64,000 nucleotides of DNA from an uncultured Dorea sp. (GCA_900550865.1 URTM01000010.1:1-64000), one strand, 5' to 3'; positions 55,401 through 63,947 are shown, counted from the stretch's first letter. A program made the numbers and translations. The notes: a model not told the origin generated them from the sequence alone.

Positions 55401-56249
55401 CTAGTATGCATCCGGGTATTCCAGCGTCAGTCTTCCAAGACGTCCGTTCCGGAAGTCATCCATCAGAAGAACCGATGCTTTCTCTGTATCCAGTTCATTT
55501 CCACGGACAAGACAATGTCTGCTTTCGGCAATCTTTGCAATCATGCCATATGGGTCCGCATCTTCTTCTACATTATATTTGTTTTCCAGTACTCCCGGAT
55601 AATTTTCATTCATGAACTTCACAAGCTCTGCTGCAAGTTCTTCTGTCTGCAGGATCTCATCTTTGATGGATCCGATAAATGCGAGTTTCAGTCCCACTGC
55701 CTGATCTTCAAATCTCGGCCACAGGATTCCCGGTGTATCCAGAAGTTCCACATTCTTATTCAGACGGATCCACTGTTTTCCCTTTGTAACACCCGGCTTA
55801 TTCCCGGTCTTCGCGCAGGCTTTTCCCGCCAGTGCATTGATAAATGTTGATTTTCCGACATTCGGGATACCGACTACCATCGCTCTGACCGGACGGTTTA
55901 AGATACCGCGCTTTCTGTCTCTTTCGATCTTTTCTTTACATGCTTCCTGGATCACGCCATTGATTGATTTGATCCCGCCGCCTTTTTTGGAATTCACTTT
56001 TACAACAGAGAATCCTTTTTCGCGGAAATATTCTGACCATGCATCGTTCCATTTGTCCTCTGCCAGATCGGACTTGTTTAAAAGGATCAGCCTTGCTTTA
56101 TTCTTACCCAGTTCGTCAATGTCCGGGTTTCTGCTGCTGATCGGAACTCTGGCATCAACCAGCTCTATGACCAGATCTATTAATTTGATATTCTCCTGCA
56201 TCATGCGCTTTGCTTTCGTCATGTGCCCTGGATACCACTGAAAATGCAT
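55401..56249 (-). CDS. rbgA: ribosome biogenesis GTPase RbgA (YlqF)
   Basis: 282 aa. Circularly permuted GTPase: G4 LLNKSDLAED comes before G1 GIPNVGKSTFINAL and G3 DTPGILWP. It helps the late assembly of the 50S subunit. QWYPGHMTKAKRMM is the family N terminus. AGAGGAG precedes the start. Confidence 0.96.
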   Translation of the reverse strand: MHFQWYPGHMTKAKRMMQENIKLIDLVIELVDARVPISSRNPDIDELGKNKARLILLNKSDLAEDKWNDAWSEYFREKGFSVVKVNSKKGGGIKSINGVIQEACKEKIERDRKRGILNRPVRAMVVGIPNVGKSTFINALAGKACAKTGNKPGVTKGKQWIRLNKNVELLDTPGILWPRFEDQAVGLKLAFIGSIKDEILQTEELAAELVKFMNENYPGVLENKYNVEEDADPYGMIAKIAESRHCLVRGNELDTEKASVLLMDDFRNGRLGRLTLEYPDAY

Positions 56250-56307
56250 ATATGTTTCTCCTCTTATTATCTTATTATTTCTATCTGATAGTTCTTTTGT
56301 TCCTGTA

Positions 56308-56967
56308 TTATTTCACGAATCCAAAATCTTTTTTCGGTGATATCACGAACCACGCTTTTCCATAAATATAAGAACGTTTTACCGCTCCGATATCTGCACT
56401 GCGGCTGTCTTCACTATTTTCCCTGTTATCACCCATCACAAAATACTCGTCTCCACCAAGTTTTAATTTTTCTCCGGCAATTCCTGCTGTATTGATTTTT
56501 GTGGTCTTATAATCTTCTTTCAGCTTTTTTCCGTCAATATAGATCTGATTTTCCAGAATCTGTATCGTCTCTCCCGGAAGTCCTACGATCCGTTTCGCAT
56601 AATAATGTGAACTCTCGTTCCCTTTTGGTTTAAAGACAATAATATCCCCGCGTTTTGGCGACGAAGCATTATATACGATACGGTTCACCAGTACTTTATC
56701 TGCATTTTTCAGCACCGGACTCATGGAATCCCCCACCGTGCTGACCTGCTGTCCCCAGTACCATACAGCGACAAATGCCACCAGACAAGTCACTGCGATC
56801 TTAAATATCCAGCTTATCACAGCTACGATTTTCTCCAGATTCAGATAAATCTTTTTCTTCGGTTTCGGAAGTTTTCCCAATACTTTCTTTTTAGCCTGAC
56901 GTCTGCGGTAATTGGAACGCCGGGATTTTCTTCTTCTTTCAAAATCCAGATTACTTCTGCGTCTCAT
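56308..56967 (-). CDS. lepB: signal peptidase I (copy 2)
   Basis: 219 aa. A very basic N terminus of about 45 residues (RRRSNLDFERRRKSRR...) precedes one membrane segment. Catalytic Ser TVGDSMSPVLKNAD, Lys YAKRIVGLPGE, box E GDNRENSEDSRSADIG. Diverged from copy 1, so the two may favour different substrates. AAGGGG precedes the ATG. Confidence 0.95.
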   Translation of the reverse strand: MRRRSNLDFERRRKSRRSNYRRRQAKKKVLGKLPKPKKKIYLNLEKIVAVISWIFKIAVTCLVAFVAVWYWGQQVSTVGDSMSPVLKNADKVLVNRIVYNASSPKRGDIIVFKPKGNESSHYYAKRIVGLPGETIQILENQIYIDGKKLKEDYKTTKINTAGIAGEKLKLGGDEYFVMGDNRENSEDSRSADIGAVKRSYIYGKAWFVISPKKDFGFVK

Positions 56968-56993
56968 ACAATCCCCTTATATACGTTTGTAAC

Positions 56994-57029
56994 AAAAAAG
57001 GACAATTACATTATGTAGTTGTCCCTTTT
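56994..57029 (-). terminator. terminator after rplS
   Basis: On the minus strand GGACAACTACAT pairs with ATGTAATTGTCC (one mismatch), then TTTTTTG. It lies just after the rplS stop at 57046 and before lepB copy 2. Confidence 0.8.
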
Positions 57030-57045
57030 CCATTCATTTTCCTGA

Positions 57046-57393
57046 TTATTTTACTAATTCTTTTACTTTAGCTTTCTTACCAACGCGGTCTCTTAAGTAG
57101 TTCAGTTTTGCTCTTCTTACTTTACCTCTTCTTACTACTTCGATCTTCTCAACGTTTGGTGAGTGTACCGGCCAAGTCTTCTCAACACCGATTCCGTTAG
57201 AAAACTTTCTAACTGTGAATGTTTCTCTTGCTCCGCCACCCTGTCTCTTCAGGACTGTTCCTTCGAAAATCTGTACTCTTTCACGGTTTCCTTCTTTAAT
57301 CTTTCCGTAAACTTTAACAGTATCTCCAACGTGGAATTCTGGTGCTACTTCTTTTAACTGAGCAGCTTCAATGTTCTTAATAATTTCGTTCAT
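57046..57393 (-). CDS. rplS: 50S ribosomal protein L19
   Basis: 115 aa. [34 protein letters not shown] and [20 protein letters not shown] are typical. It lies at the 30S/50S interface. AAGGAGG precedes the start. It has its own promoter and an 80-base leader, and a terminator after it, so it can be expressed apart from trmD. Confidence 0.98.
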   Translation of the reverse strand: MNEIIKNIEAAQLKEVAPEFHVGDTVKVYGKIKEGNRERVQIFEGTVLKRQGGGARETFTVRKFSNGIGVEKTWPVHSPNVEKIEVVRRGKVRRAKLNYLRDRVGKKAKVKELVK

Positions 57394-57473
57394 TATGTGT
57401 GACCTCCTTGTTTACTTGGATGTTCTTAATACATTCGTACCAGAGGACCATCTATTTCTTCACAACACGATAT

Positions 57474-57502
57474 ATTCTATCATACCCTGCAACAATTTAC
57501 AA
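57474..57502 (-). promoter_or_regulatory. rplS promoter
   Basis: TTGTAA (57497-57502) and TAGAAT (57474-57479), 17-base spacer on the minus strand. The transcript leader (about 57394-57467) could fold (GATG...CATC) and may hold an L19 autoregulatory element, but I cannot confirm that. Confidence 0.55.
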
Positions 57503-57586
57503 GGATTTTTTTCTTTTTTACATTCTTTTTCTATTTTATATCTACAGGACCTGCCACTGGCAGCTCCTTTCGAACGCTTGGTGATT

Positions 57587-58342
57587 TTATGCCCGTCCTT
57601 CTCGCTGCACTTCTTCGGCCAGTTTTTTCTCTTTTTCAGTAAGCTCTGCTTTTTCAAGCAGATCCGGCCGGTTCTTTGCAGTGCGGATCACGGACTGTTC
57701 GCGTCTCCATTTTTCAATATTGGCATGATGTCCGGACATCAGGATCTCCGGCACTTTCTTATCATGCCATACTTCCGGTCTGGAATACTGTGGATACTCC
57801 AGCAGGTTATCCTGAAAGCTCTCGAATTCGGCAGATACATCGTTATGAAGTACTCCCGGGACCAGTCTGGATATCGCATCGATCATGATCATCGCCGGAA
57901 GTTCTCCTCCCGTCAGGACATAATCCCCGATGGAAACATAATCTGTGACAATCTCTTCCAGCACACGTTCGTCAATTCCTTCATAATGCCCGCATAAGAA
58001 TACGAGATCTTCTTCCTGCGCGAATTCTTCCGCCATGGACTGGTTGAATGTTTTCCCCTGCGGTGACAGATAGATGACTCTTGTGCGTTTTTTTTCCTTT
58101 CTTTCCTCTATCTGCTTTGCCAGTGCATCATAGCACTGATATACCGGCTCCGCCTGCATCAGCATGCCGGCACCGCCGCCATACGGATAGTCATCCACAC
58201 TGTGATGCTTGTTAAATGCATAATCTCTGATATTCAGTGCCTTTATAGACAGAAGTCCCTTATTTACCGCACGGCCGATGATACTGGTATTCAGCCCGTC
58301 CATGACCATCTCCGGAAATAATGTCATAATATAAAAATTCAT
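57587..58342 (-). CDS. trmD: tRNA (guanine-N1)-methyltransferase
   Basis: 251 aa. Makes m1G37 in tRNA to keep the reading frame. MTLFPEMV at the N terminus, the trefoil-knot SAM site FLCGHYEGIDERVLE and YVLTGGELPAMIMID. GAGGATAGTATATG sets the start, 14 bases after rimM. Confidence 0.97.
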   Translation of the reverse strand: MNFYIMTLFPEMVMDGLNTSIIGRAVNKGLLSIKALNIRDYAFNKHHSVDDYPYGGGAGMLMQAEPVYQCYDALAKQIEERKEKKRTRVIYLSPQGKTFNQSMAEEFAQEEDLVFLCGHYEGIDERVLEEIVTDYVSIGDYVLTGGELPAMIMIDAISRLVPGVLHNDVSAEFESFQDNLLEYPQYSRPEVWHDKKVPEILMSGHHANIEKWRREQSVIRTAKNRPDLLEKAELTEKEKKLAEEVQREGRA

Positions 58343-58356
58343 ATACTATCCTCTTT

Positions 58357-58863
58357 CTAGATCAGCCCGTCCATCAGGTGGATCTTCATCTTCTGATTCT
58401 CTATATCAACATCCAGGATACATTCGCGGATTGCCGGAACCAGTACTTCTCCATGCTCTTCTGTATCGATCACATAGACATCGTTCGCACCGGTCTCCAT
58501 GACATCTTTTAATGTTCCGAATGGTTCATCGTCCTCTGTCACGACCTGGATTCCGATCATATCGGCGATAAAGTATTCATCCTCTTCCAGATCCACCGCA
58601 TCTTTACGTTCTACCAGAAGCGGACATCTCTTATAACGTTCAATATCGTTGATGTTGTCAATCCCTTTGAATTTCAGGATTACAAACTGTTTAAAGAATT
58701 TGACACCCTGGATCTCCAGCGGTTTTTTCTCTCTTCCGATGTCTAACAGTACATGTTTTAATGTTTTAAAACGATTCGGGTCATCTGTGGTCGGAAATAC
58801 TTTTACTTCCCCGCGCACTCCGTGTGTCGAAGTGATGACACCTACCTGTAACAATTCTTCCAT
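58357..58863 (-). CDS. rimM: ribosome maturation factor RimM
   Basis: 168 aa. [21 protein letters not shown] (beta-barrel domain) and a PRC-barrel C terminus ([14 protein letters not shown]...). It acts in 16S/30S maturation with protein S19. AAAAGGAG sets the ATG at 58863; the 41-residue upstream extension reads through a palindromic repeat. Confidence 0.96.
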   Translation of the reverse strand: MEELLQVGVITSTHGVRGEVKVFPTTDDPNRFKTLKHVLLDIGREKKPLEIQGVKFFKQFVILKFKGIDNINDIERYKRCPLLVERKDAVDLEEDEYFIADMIGIQVVTEDDEPFGTLKDVMETGANDVYVIDTEEHGEVLVPAIRECILDVDIENQKMKIHLMDGLI

Positions 58864-58936
58864 AGATACTCCTTTTATACATATTCCGGGCGTTTTCTTA
58901 ACTGCCCTCTTTCCTAACGCATGGCGATAAGATAAA

Positions 58937-58986
58937 CGGGACAGACCACAAGCGGGCCTGTCCCGGGACAAAATGGGAATCCCCAT
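58937..58986. repeat. palindromic element between khpA and rimM
   Basis: CGGGACAG (58937-58944) pairs with CTGTCCCG (58958-58965), followed by the near-palindrome ATGGGAATCCCCAT (58973-58986). It shares GGGAC/GTCCC and GGGGA motifs with the ppk1 repeats and may be a distant member or a separate processing hairpin. Confidence 0.45.
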
Positions 58987-58993
58987 TACTATT

Positions 58994-59224
58994 CTAGTCC
59001 ATGATATCTACGATAACTTTCTTATCTTCCTTTGCTGCTGCGGCTTTCACAACTGAGCGGATTGCCTTTGCAATGCGGCCCTGTTTTCCGATTACTTTAC
59101 CCATGTCGGATTCAGCAACACGTACTTCCAGAACTGTCGTCTTCTTCTCTTCGCGTTCGTTTACAACAACGCTTTCTGGATCGTCGACTAATGCTTTCGC
59201 AATTACTTCAACTAATTCCTTCAT
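58994..59224 (-). CDS. khpA: KH-domain RNA-binding protein KhpA
   Basis: 76 aa, the YlqC family. The KH core [20 protein letters not shown] has GxxG (GKQG). It binds RNA with KhpB and affects cell division and wall growth in Firmicutes. TGGAGG precedes the start, 24 bases after rpsP. Confidence 0.95.
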   Translation of the reverse strand: MKELVEVIAKALVDDPESVVVNEREEKKTTVLEVRVAESDMGKVIGKQGRIAKAIRSVVKAAAAKEDKKVIVDIMD

Positions 59225-59248
59225 AAATGCACACCTCCAGTGGCATAA

Positions 59249-59494
59249 TTATTTTTCGATGCCTGCTGCCTTTAAGATCTTTGCAACTGCTTCTGTAGGC
59301 TGAGCTCCGTTAGCAAGCCATTTCTTAGCTGCTTCTTCGTCAACTTTGATTGCACTTGGATCACAGTTCGGATCGTATGTTCCGATCTCGTCGATGAATC
59401 TTCCGTCTCTTGGTGATCTAGAATCTGCTACGATGATTCTATAGAAAGGAGCCTTCTTCTGTCCCATTCTTCTTAATCTCATTTTTACTGCCAT
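59249..59494 (-). CDS. rpsP: 30S ribosomal protein S16
   Basis: 81 aa. [18 protein letters not shown] at the N terminus and [19 protein letters not shown] are diagnostic. CGGAGG precedes the start. It follows ffh by 79 bases; a weak GC hairpin (TATACCGCG/CCGCGTTATA) lies in that gap. Confidence 0.98.
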   Translation of the reverse strand: MAVKMRLRRMGQKKAPFYRIIVADSRSPRDGRFIDEIGTYDPNCDPSAIKVDEEAAKKWLANGAQPTEAVAKILKAAGIEK

Positions 59495-59573
59495 GTTAGT
59501 TTACCTCCGTAAATTATAATATTTTCATAGTTTATTTTTATCTATATAACGCGGGATTCGCGGTATATCATAT

Positions 59574-60926
59574 TTAAAATGGAAATCCGAATCTGCTTTT
59601 CTTCTTTCCTGCTTTGCCAAATTGTTTCATCAGCTTTTTCATCTCATTGAACTGCTTGATCATACGGTTCACTTCGCTGATGTCCACCCCTGCACCTTTG
59701 GCAATTCTGTGCTTTCTGGATGGAGAAAGGATATCCGGATTGGCTCTTTCCGCCGGTGTCATGGAATGAATGATCGCTTCCATTCTTCCCATCTTTTTCT
59801 CGGCTTCTGCCGTCTGTTCGTCGTCTAATCCTTTCATCTTGCCGCCCATGCCTCCAAGGCCCGGCAGCATGTTCATAATATTTCCAAGACCACCCATATT
59901 CTTCATCTGTTTGATACTTTCCAGATAATCGTCAAAATCGAACTGGTTTTTCTTAAGCTTCTGGGTCATCTCTCTGGCTTTTTCTTCATCGATCTCGGCT
60001 TCTGCCTTCTCGATGAGTGACAGGACATCTCCCATTCCGAGAATTCTCGATGCCATACGATCCGGATAAAACTGTTCCAGATCTGAAAGCTTCTCTCCCA
60101 TACCTACATACAGGATCGGCTTTCCGGTAACTGCCTTTACAGACAGTGCCGCACCACCTCTTGTATCACCGTCTAATTTGGTGACGATCACACCATCGAT
60201 GCCGACCTTTTCATTGAACTCTTTTGCCACATTCACGGCATCCTGTCCGGTCATTGCATCAATAACGAGTATGGTCTGATGTACTTCTACTTCCTCTTTG
60301 ATCTCTTCGAGCTCTGCCATCATATCTTCATCAATATGAAGTCGTCCGGCCGTATCGAGGATCACGAGGTCGTTGCCATTCTTCTGTGCATGCTCAATTG
60401 CTGCTTTAGCGATGTTCGCCGGCTTATGGTTCTCTCCCATGGAGAAGACTTCCACACCCTGTTTCTCACCATTGACCTGTAACTGCTTGATCGCAGCCGG
60501 TCTGTAGACATCACATGCAACTAACAGCGGTTTCTTACCTTTTAACTTGAACTTTCCGGCAAGCTTTGCTGTCGTGGTTGTCTTACCTGCTCCCTGAAGA
60601 CCTGCCATCATGATAACCGTGATGGCCTTTCCAGGCTGAAGCTTGATCTCTGTCGTCTCGGATCCCATCAGGCTGATCAGTTCTTCATTTACGATCTTGA
60701 TCACCATCTGTCCCGGGTTCAGGCCATTCATTACATCCTGACCGATCGCACGTTCCTGTACGCTCTTGATGAAGTCTTTTACTACTTTAAAGTTAACGTC
60801 CGCTGCAAGTAATGCACGCTTGATCTCTTTTAAAGCTTCTTTGACATCATCTTCTGTCAGACGTCCTTTGCTTCTCAGGTTCTTAAATACATTTTGAAGT
60901 TTCTCTGTCAAGCTGTCAAATGCCAT
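59574..60926 (-). CDS. ffh: signal recognition particle protein Ffh
   Basis: 450 aa. N and G domains with GLQGAGKTTTTAKLA (P-loop), DTAGRLHID and TKLDGDTRGGAAL, then a Met-rich M domain (MKNMGGLGNIMNMLPGLGG...MKKLMKQFGK) that binds 4.5S/SRP RNA and signal peptides. It starts one base after the ylxM stop, with its ribosome site inside ylxM, so the two are coupled. Confidence 0.98.
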   Translation of the reverse strand: MAFDSLTEKLQNVFKNLRSKGRLTEDDVKEALKEIKRALLAADVNFKVVKDFIKSVQERAIGQDVMNGLNPGQMVIKIVNEELISLMGSETTEIKLQPGKAITVIMMAGLQGAGKTTTTAKLAGKFKLKGKKPLLVACDVYRPAAIKQLQVNGEKQGVEVFSMGENHKPANIAKAAIEHAQKNGNDLVILDTAGRLHIDEDMMAELEEIKEEVEVHQTILVIDAMTGQDAVNVAKEFNEKVGIDGVIVTKLDGDTRGGAALSVKAVTGKPILYVGMGEKLSDLEQFYPDRMASRILGMGDVLSLIEKAEAEIDEEKAREMTQKLKKNQFDFDDYLESIKQMKNMGGLGNIMNMLPGLGGMGGKMKGLDDEQTAEAEKKMGRMEAIIHSMTPAERANPDILSPSRKHRIAKGAGVDISEVNRMIKQFNEMKKLMKQFGKAGKKKSRFGFPF

Positions 60927-60927
60927 G

Positions 60928-61272
60928 CTATAACTCCTCTATAATTTCATCGGATATCTTCCGGATGTCCGCAACAAGTTCTTCTGCGTTCTCCTTCTCA
61001 TATCCGTCCAGCAATTCGTCAATCTGCTTTACTTTTTCTCTGATCGACACGAACTTCTCTACCAGATGAAGTTTCTCTTCGTAGCCTTTCAGTGTCTGGG
61101 AACATCTCTTTACCAGATCATGTACGCCCTGTCTGCTGATTCCTTCTTCTCTTGCGATCTCGCCGAGTGATAAATCTTCCAGAACAAACTGTTCGTACAC
61201 TTCTTTCTGATGATCTGTAAGAAGTTCTCCATAAAAATCATATAATAATGCCTGTTCTAATATTTCATTCAT
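60928..61272 (-). CDS. ylxM: YlxM family DNA-binding/SRP-associated protein
   Basis: 114 aa. A helix-turn-helix [24 protein letters not shown] (sigma-70 region 4-like) follows [21 protein letters not shown]. It probably helps or regulates ffh. AGGTGA sets the ATG at 61272; a 15-residue upstream extension overlaps the promoter and is not real. Confidence 0.93.
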   Translation of the reverse strand: MNEILEQALLYDFYGELLTDHQKEVYEQFVLEDLSLGEIAREEGISRQGVHDLVKRCSQTLKGYEEKLHLVEKFVSIREKVKQIDELLDGYEKENAEELVADIRKISDEIIEEL

Positions 61273-61278
61273 GTCTTT

Positions 61279-61313
61279 CACCTGTGATATCATATAACAC
61301 TTCCGGACAGGTG
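61279..61313. repeat. inverted repeat framing the ylxM promoter
   Basis: CACCTGT (61279-61285) pairs with ACAGGTG (61307-61313), a 7-bp inverted repeat with a 21-base gap that spans the -10 box and reaches the -35 box. It could bind a dimeric regulator, possibly YlxM itself. Confidence 0.5.
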
Positions 61314-61317
61314 TCAA
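61289..61317 (-). promoter_or_regulatory. ylxM-ffh operon promoter
   Basis: TTGACA (61312-61317) and TATGAT (61289-61294), 17-base spacer, minus strand, about 18 bases before the start codon, so the leader is very short. Confidence 0.75.
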
Positions 61318-61355
61318 GTATTTTTTCTTTACACCTTCATTTTTTCAAAATAAAA

Positions 61356-61384
61356 TTGATTTCCCCGTGACTTTGTCGTAATAT
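61356..61384 (+). promoter_or_regulatory. promoter of J-domain gene
   Basis: TTGATT (61356-61361) and TAATAT (61379-61384), 17-base spacer on the plus strand, divergent from ylxM. Confidence 0.55.
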
Positions 61385-61453
61385 ATCTGATGGAAGATAT
61401 TGCCGGCTGCAGTATCTTCTAATCAGGTCCATATATTATAAGGGGAGAATATA

Positions 61454-62119
61454 ATGGCAAAAAAAAATTATTACAAGATGCTTGGTGTGTCAAGAACGGC
61501 TTCTCCGGAAGAGATCTCGGCCGCCAAGAACAGACTTGCAAAAAAATACCATCCCGATGCCAATATGAAAGACGGGATCGATACAACCAAAAAGATGCAG
61601 CAGATTCTGGAGGCTTACCGCATCCTTTCCGATCCGAAAAAGCGCGCTTCCTACGACCGCAAAGTATTTGGAAAACCTTCCGAAAAATCTGACCGGAAAT
61701 TTGATCTGTTCAATCTTCATAATATGGAAGAAACAGAACCACTCTCCGGTACCCCATTTATAAATTACTGGCGTGCCGCAGATTCTTTATACGATATCAC
61801 GCTGGAAAGTGAACAGCTTTTCAAAGAAAAGGGAAAAGAAAATACAAAGAACACAAGGCTGTCGGATCTGTCCTCACAGGCACTCGACTATGCCGTTACC
61901 TTACACGAAGCGGAGATTCCTGAAAAGTACTGGCTTCCTGCGATCATGGACTGGCTTCTTTTCACCTGGTACAAGAACCGGAACCTTCCGGTCTCTTATC
62001 TTCTGAAGCTTTACGATGATTATTCAAAAAAAGAAATCAGCGGATTCAAGCGCATGAAACTGCAAAAGGAAATGCTCCATTTCCAACATTCATTAAAAAG
62101 ACTGGTTAATTACAGATAA
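61454..62119 (+). CDS. J-domain protein (DnaJ-like)
   Basis: 221 aa. J domain at residues 1-70 with the HPD motif in KYHPDANMKDG and RILSDPKKRASYDRK. No Gly/Phe region or zinc-finger domain follows, so it is not DnaJ itself. The C-terminal ~150 residues are helical and match no family I recognise. It probably recruits DnaK to a specific target. AAGGGGAG precedes the start. Confidence 0.88.
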   Translation: MAKKNYYKMLGVSRTASPEEISAAKNRLAKKYHPDANMKDGIDTTKKMQQILEAYRILSDPKKRASYDRKVFGKPSEKSDRKFDLFNLHNMEETEPLSGTPFINYWRAADSLYDITLESEQLFKEKGKENTKNTRLSDLSSQALDYAVTLHEAEIPEKYWLPAIMDWLLFTWYKNRNLPVSYLLKLYDDYSKKEISGFKRMKLQKEMLHFQHSLKRLVNYR

Positions 62120-62129
62120 TTTTCATCTC

Positions 62130-62155
62130 ACACATTTCCGCAAACTGCATATTAT
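62130..62155 (+). promoter_or_regulatory. possible SigK/SigE-type promoter of Cys-rich gene
   Basis: CATATTAT (62148-62155) matches the CATANNNT -10 of mother-cell sporulation sigma factors, with AC (62130-62131) 16 bases before it. No vegetative -10/-35 pair is evident in the 68-base gap. It suggests expression during sporulation. Confidence 0.35.
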
Positions 62156-62187
62156 GTACTGTAAACATCATTATTGGAGGATTCAAT

Positions 62188-62499
62188 ATGAGCGATTTAA
62201 GTACAGCAAACTGTGGATGCGGCTGTGAGGGACGCGACAGATTCGGCGGAGACTGCGGATGCGGCGGATGTAACGGTGGATGCGGATGCGGCAATAATGG
62301 ATGCGGTTTCGGCAACAACAGCTGCCTGTGGATCATCCTTCTTCTCTGCTGCTGCGGCGGATTCGGCAACGGCTGTGGATGTAGCAATGGCTGTGGATGC
62401 GGCAATGACAGCTGCCTGTGGATCATCCTTCTTCTCTGCTGCTGTGGCGGATTCGGCAATGGATGCGGATGCGGCAATGGCTGTGGATGCGGATGCTAG
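62188..62499 (+). CDS. Cys/Gly-rich small protein with tandem duplication
   Basis: 103 aa. A Cys/Gly-rich N terminus is followed by two 30-residue repeats (42-71 and 72-101), each with SCLWIILLLCCCGGFGNGCG, differing at two positions. This family is sometimes called chorion-class high-cysteine protein in Clostridia genomes. The hydrophobic LWIILLL plus CCC suggests a membrane or coat-surface location with disulfide cross-linking. TTGGAGGATTCAAT sets the ATG. Spore coat or surface function is inferred from composition and the sporulation-like promoter. Confidence 0.85.
   Translation: MSDLSTANCGCGCEGRDRFGGDCGCGGCNGGCGCGNNGCGFGNNSCLWIILLLCCCGGFGNGCGCSNGCGCGNDSCLWIILLLCCCGGFGNGCGCGNGCGCGC
62311..62490 (+). 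repeat. tandem 90-bp repeat within Cys-rich gene
   Basis: 62311-62400 and 62401-62490 are near-identical in frame, including ACAGCTGCCTGTGGATCATC in both. Each encodes 30 residues. The copy number could vary between strains. Confidence 0.85.
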
Positions 62500-62527
62500 A
62501 CAACATAATATTTCCTGCATAGGACTT

Positions 62528-62559
62528 AAGAGACGGAGTCATTTTTCCGTCTCTTTTTT
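62528..62559 (+). terminator. terminator of Cys-rich gene
   Basis: AAGAGACGGA pairs with TCCGTCTCTT (10 bp, 8-base loop) followed by six T. It lies 29 bases after the stop codon. Confidence 0.85.
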
Positions 62560-62597
62560 CATATATATTTATAACGCTGATCCCGGGAGGAGTCACT

Positions 62598-63065
62598 ATG
62601 GCCGGAAAACCTTCAAAACCAATGACGCCATTTGATAAATCTGTCACACCCTCCTATTTATATAAATTGAAGCTCTTTCTTTCCTTCCTGCCTCCTTCCA
62701 CTCAGCGCTTCCTTGCCGTCTATATCAAATTCTCTGAATTCCGGTATACGATGGACTATTTCCGGGGACTGCCGTTTCATGCATTTTCTTTTCAGTCGAT
62801 CGGTGAACTTGCACCTTATATGGATGAAAATGAACGGAATATGATGGACCAGATGACTTCCATGATGCAGATGATGGAAATGATGACGATGGCACAGAGT
62901 AGTTCCGCAGCCGGAGGTTCCGGTTCCGCAAGCCCTGTTGATCTTATGAAAGCAATGATGTCCGGCGAAGATATGGAAATGTTCCAAAGTTACATGGATC
63001 TGTTCGACCAGGAACTTTCCGGGTCCGGAACCGATACAAAGAAAGGAGATTTTTCACATGAATGA
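62598..63065 (+). CDS. uncharacterised Met-rich protein
   Basis: 155 aa, not recognised. The first 100 residues carry basic/hydrophobic YLYKLKLFLSFLPPSTQRFLAVYIKF, then a Met-rich helix (RNMMDQMTSMMQMMEMMTMAQ), a Ser/Gly linker and a second acidic Met-rich segment. GGGAGGAG precedes the ATG. Its stop overlaps the next gene's start by 8 bases, so they are co-translated. The Met-rich helix could bind metal or pack as a coiled coil; both are guesses. Confidence 0.75.
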   Translation: MAGKPSKPMTPFDKSVTPSYLYKLKLFLSFLPPSTQRFLAVYIKFSEFRYTMDYFRGLPFHAFSFQSIGELAPYMDENERNMMDQMTSMMQMMEMMTMAQSSSAAGGSGSASPVDLMKAMMSGEDMEMFQSYMDLFDQELSGSGTDTKKGDFSHE

Positions 63066-63393
63066 AACAACGAATCATACAGCGAATGAAAACACTTCCG
63101 GAAACAATTTTGCAAACAGCTGGATGGATCATCCGGCCATGAAGGGGATGGATCCGGTCAAACTGGAGTTGATCCGGCTTGCAGCCAGACAGACCGCAGG
63201 CAAAAACGGGAGGTCTCTGGCTCCCATTATGATGGCACTCATCACCAGTGCAAACAAGAAAGGAATCCAGTTCACTCCACAGGAAATGTCTCTCATCCTC
63301 GACATCCTGAAAGAAGGCCGTTCCAGAGAAGAACAGAATCAGATCGACCAGATGGTGCAGATGGTCCGCACACACATGAAGAACAATACTTAA
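63058..63393 (+). CDS. uncharacterised protein coupled to Met-rich gene
   Basis: 111 aa, not recognised. An Asn/Thr-rich N terminus is followed by MDPVKLELIRLAARQTAGKNGRSLAPIMMALITSANKKG and TPQEMSLILDILKEGRS, a helical domain rich in Met/Gln at the end (IDQMVQMVRTHM). It has an AAAGGAG ribosome site inside the upstream gene. Shared overlap and composition suggest the two products act together. Confidence 0.75.
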   Translation: MNETTNHTANENTSGNNFANSWMDHPAMKGMDPVKLELIRLAARQTAGKNGRSLAPIMMALITSANKKGIQFTPQEMSLILDILKEGRSREEQNQIDQMVQMVRTHMKNNT

Positions 63394-63418
63394 TACCTTC
63401 TCTTGCATACTTTGGTAT

Positions 63419-63453
63419 AAAGAAGAAGGGCCTTTTTAAAGCCCTTCTTCTTT
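63419..63453. terminator. hairpin between convergent genes
   Basis: AAAGAAGAAGGGC (63419-63431) pairs with GCCCTTCTTCTTT (63441-63453), 13 bp, 9-base loop. It lies at the end of the uncharacterised gene and overlaps the last codons of the thioesterase, so it may end both transcripts, though the T-tracts are broken. Confidence 0.5.
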
Positions 63454-63912
63454 ACGCATCATACGGAGTTCTCTTCTCTTTTCTCCCTTTGCCCATTCTT
63501 CTTTTTCTTCTTCTGTCTCAAGTTCCAGTCTTGGTACTCTTACCGGCTTATCATTCTTATCCAGTGCTACCATTGTAAAGTATGCATGATTGATTGGTGT
63601 ACGCTCCCCACTCAATGCCTCTACATACGTATCTACTTTTACTTCCATGGAAGTATTGCCGACATAAGTTACTTTTCCTATGATTACAACCGTATCTTTG
63701 ACATATGCACCACGTAAGAAACTTAAGCTGTCTACGGATGCTGTGATCACATTTCTTCTTGTGTGACGCTTTGCCACCATTCCCGCCACTTCATCGATCC
63801 ACTGCATAAGTGCCCCTCCGAATAAACGGTCAGACGCATTCAGGTGCTGCGGTCTTACCATGTGGACAGTCTCTACAATCGAATCGGATACTTTTCTGCT
63901 TTCCATTTCCAC
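63436..63912 (-). CDS. acyl-CoA thioesterase (hotdog fold, YkhA/YciA type)
   Basis: 158 aa. VSDSIVETVHMVRPQHLNASDRL and RLFGGALMQWIDEVAGMVA are the hotdog-fold signatures; the loop GNTSMEVKVDTYVE follows. It hydrolyses acyl-CoA esters, of uncertain chain length. I used GTG at 63912 (AGAGG eight bases before); ATG at 63906 is the alternative but its spacing is long. The promoter is at 63948-63976. Confidence 0.9.
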   Translation of the reverse strand: MEMESRKVSDSIVETVHMVRPQHLNASDRLFGGALMQWIDEVAGMVAKRHTRRNVITASVDSLSFLRGAYVKDTVVIIGKVTYVGNTSMEVKVDTYVEALSGERTPINHAYFTMVALDKNDKPVRVPRLELETEEEKEEWAKGEKRRELRMMRKEEGL

Positions 63913-63947
63913 AAAAAACACCTCTCTTTTTCTTTTTAAGCCCTTTT

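Noticed and set aside
62311..62490. CRISPR-like repeat
   Set aside because: Two coding 90-bp repeats without spacers; explained by tandem gene duplication.
62197..62520. Ala/Ser-rich minus-strand frame over the Cys-rich gene
   Set aside because: Produced by the GC-biased repeats of the real gene; no ribosome site, and the plus-strand gene has a good one and a terminator.
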